A stretch of DNA of 64,000 nucleotides, taken from the NCBI GenBank assembly GCA_013336525.1, contig JAAXTM010000011.1, positions 19,942 through 83,941 on the forward strand, written 5' to 3'. This document shows, piece by piece, positions 63,656 to 64,000 of the stretch. Origin of the DNA: Geobacteraceae bacterium (GTDB lineage: Bacteria; Desulfobacterota; Desulfuromonadia; Geobacterales; Pseudopelobacteraceae). The translations under genes were made by a program, and so were the position numbers. The notes beneath the pieces are model-generated. The model was not told the DNA's origin. It worked only from the letters and a program-made list of their open reading frames with translations, and did no database searches. The stretch's first letter is position 1; each line of letters begins with the position of its first letter.

Positions 63656-63967
63656 ATGGCAGATAAACAGTATGATTGGTCAGCAATAGCAAAGAACCCG
63701 AAGTTCATTGAGCTTCACCACAAAAAAACCGCATTCCTTTTTGGCTGGTGGATTTTCTCCAGCGTGTATTACTTCCTGCTCCCCATCGGAGCGGCATATG
63801 CCCCCGGTCTGTTCAAGATCAAAATGATCGGTGTCATAAACTTCGGCTACTTGTTTGCCCTTTCCCAGTTCTTTGTTTCCTGGGGACTGGCGCTGTACTA
63901 TGCACACGTGGCCAACAAGGACTTTGACCGTTTGACCAAGGAACTGATCGACGAACTTCATCTTTAG
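63656..63967 (+). CDS. DUF485 membrane protein (partner of a sodium/solute symporter)
   Basis: A 103-residue protein with two hydrophobic segments (FLFGWWIFSSVYYFLLPIGA near residue 28 and FGYLFALSQFFVSWGLALYY near 62) matching DUF485/YjcH. Its relatives are encoded just upstream of acetate permease ActP-type symporters, and here a second gene begins 16 bases after the stop. AAAGGAG lies before the ATG. Confidence 0.88.
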   Translation: MADKQYDWSAIAKNPKFIELHHKKTAFLFGWWIFSSVYYFLLPIGAAYAPGLFKIKMIGVINFGYLFALSQFFVSWGLALYYAHVANKDFDRLTKELIDELHL

Positions 63968-63983
63968 AAAAGGAGGATACGAC

Positions 63984-64000
63984 ATGACTTTTAAAAATAT
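63984..64000 (+). CDS. Probable symporter gene start (cut by window end)
   Basis: AGGAGG lies seven bases before an ATG at 63984 that opens MTFKN at the window edge. From the position after DUF485, this is most likely a sodium/solute (acetate-type) symporter. The sequence itself is too short to identify. Confidence 0.5.

Overview
The window looks like a chromosomal segment of a Geobacter-type bacterium (Desulfuromonadota, order Geobacterales). The reasons are a three-gene succinate dehydrogenase/fumarate reductase (cytochrome b, flavoprotein, iron-sulfur), class I fumarase and AcnB, a GEMM-I riboswitch of the Geobacter cyclic AMP-GMP type, partner-switching signalling genes, an IclR/DUF485/symporter cluster, and typical gene orders (yicC-gmk-rpoZ-rsh-ridA; ffh-rpsP-khpA-rimM-trmD-rplS-rnhB; rpsF-rpsR-DUF2232-rplI). 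Base composition looks close to half GC, lower than many Geobacter, so a Geotalea- or Trichlorobacter-like relative is possible. The species cannot be fixed by reading alone.

Layout. 1-6951 (mostly minus strand): the start of murJ, thrC, a DUF218 gene, rpmB (plus strand, own promoter), then the ridA/rsh/rpoZ/gmk/yicC stringent-response cluster. 7053-11960: a recC gene without recB or recD, a cyclic AMP-GMP riboswitch behind a sigma-54-like promoter controlling a small secreted protein, and an EamA permease. 12016-19109: fumarase, a zinc-ribbon protein, phenylacetate-CoA ligase, proS, a single-domain response regulator and ispG. 19203-27183: a formate/nitrite channel, tRNA-Ala, an M3 peptidase, an aminotransferase and the rpsF-rpsR-rplI operon. 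27309-33197: a tightly packed signalling operon (two-domain kinase, small membrane protein, symporter-GAF-SpoIIE phosphatase, STAS antagonist, RsbW-like kinase). 33194-43583: a hydrogenase-type protease, a ferritin-like protein, ettA, DciA-like, ffh and the rpsP-to-rnhB operon. 43598-50395: mltG, an iPGM-family mutase, a lone Cas6-like RAMP protein and the frdCAB operon. 50786-57685: tgt, a lipoprotein plus GGDEF pair, small unknown genes, tRNA-Leu, an RlpA protein, a short Hsp70 and a glycine-zipper protein. 57831-64000: acnB, a CBS/DUF294 protein, an AT-rich stretch with a small secreted protein, and an IclR/DUF485/symporter cluster cut by the window end.

How it fits together. Most of the window is housekeeping (translation, ppGpp, isoprenoids, an acetate-oxidising TCA cycle). 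Three pieces stand out: (1) the five-gene operon coupling a transporter-like sensor directly to a PP2C phosphatase and anti-sigma partner switch; (2) the sigma-54 plus cGAMP-riboswitch unit driving an undescribed exported protein; (3) lone members of multi-gene systems (recC, cas6, a HyaD-like protease) whose usual partners are absent here. No complete mobile element, rRNA operon or CRISPR array was seen.
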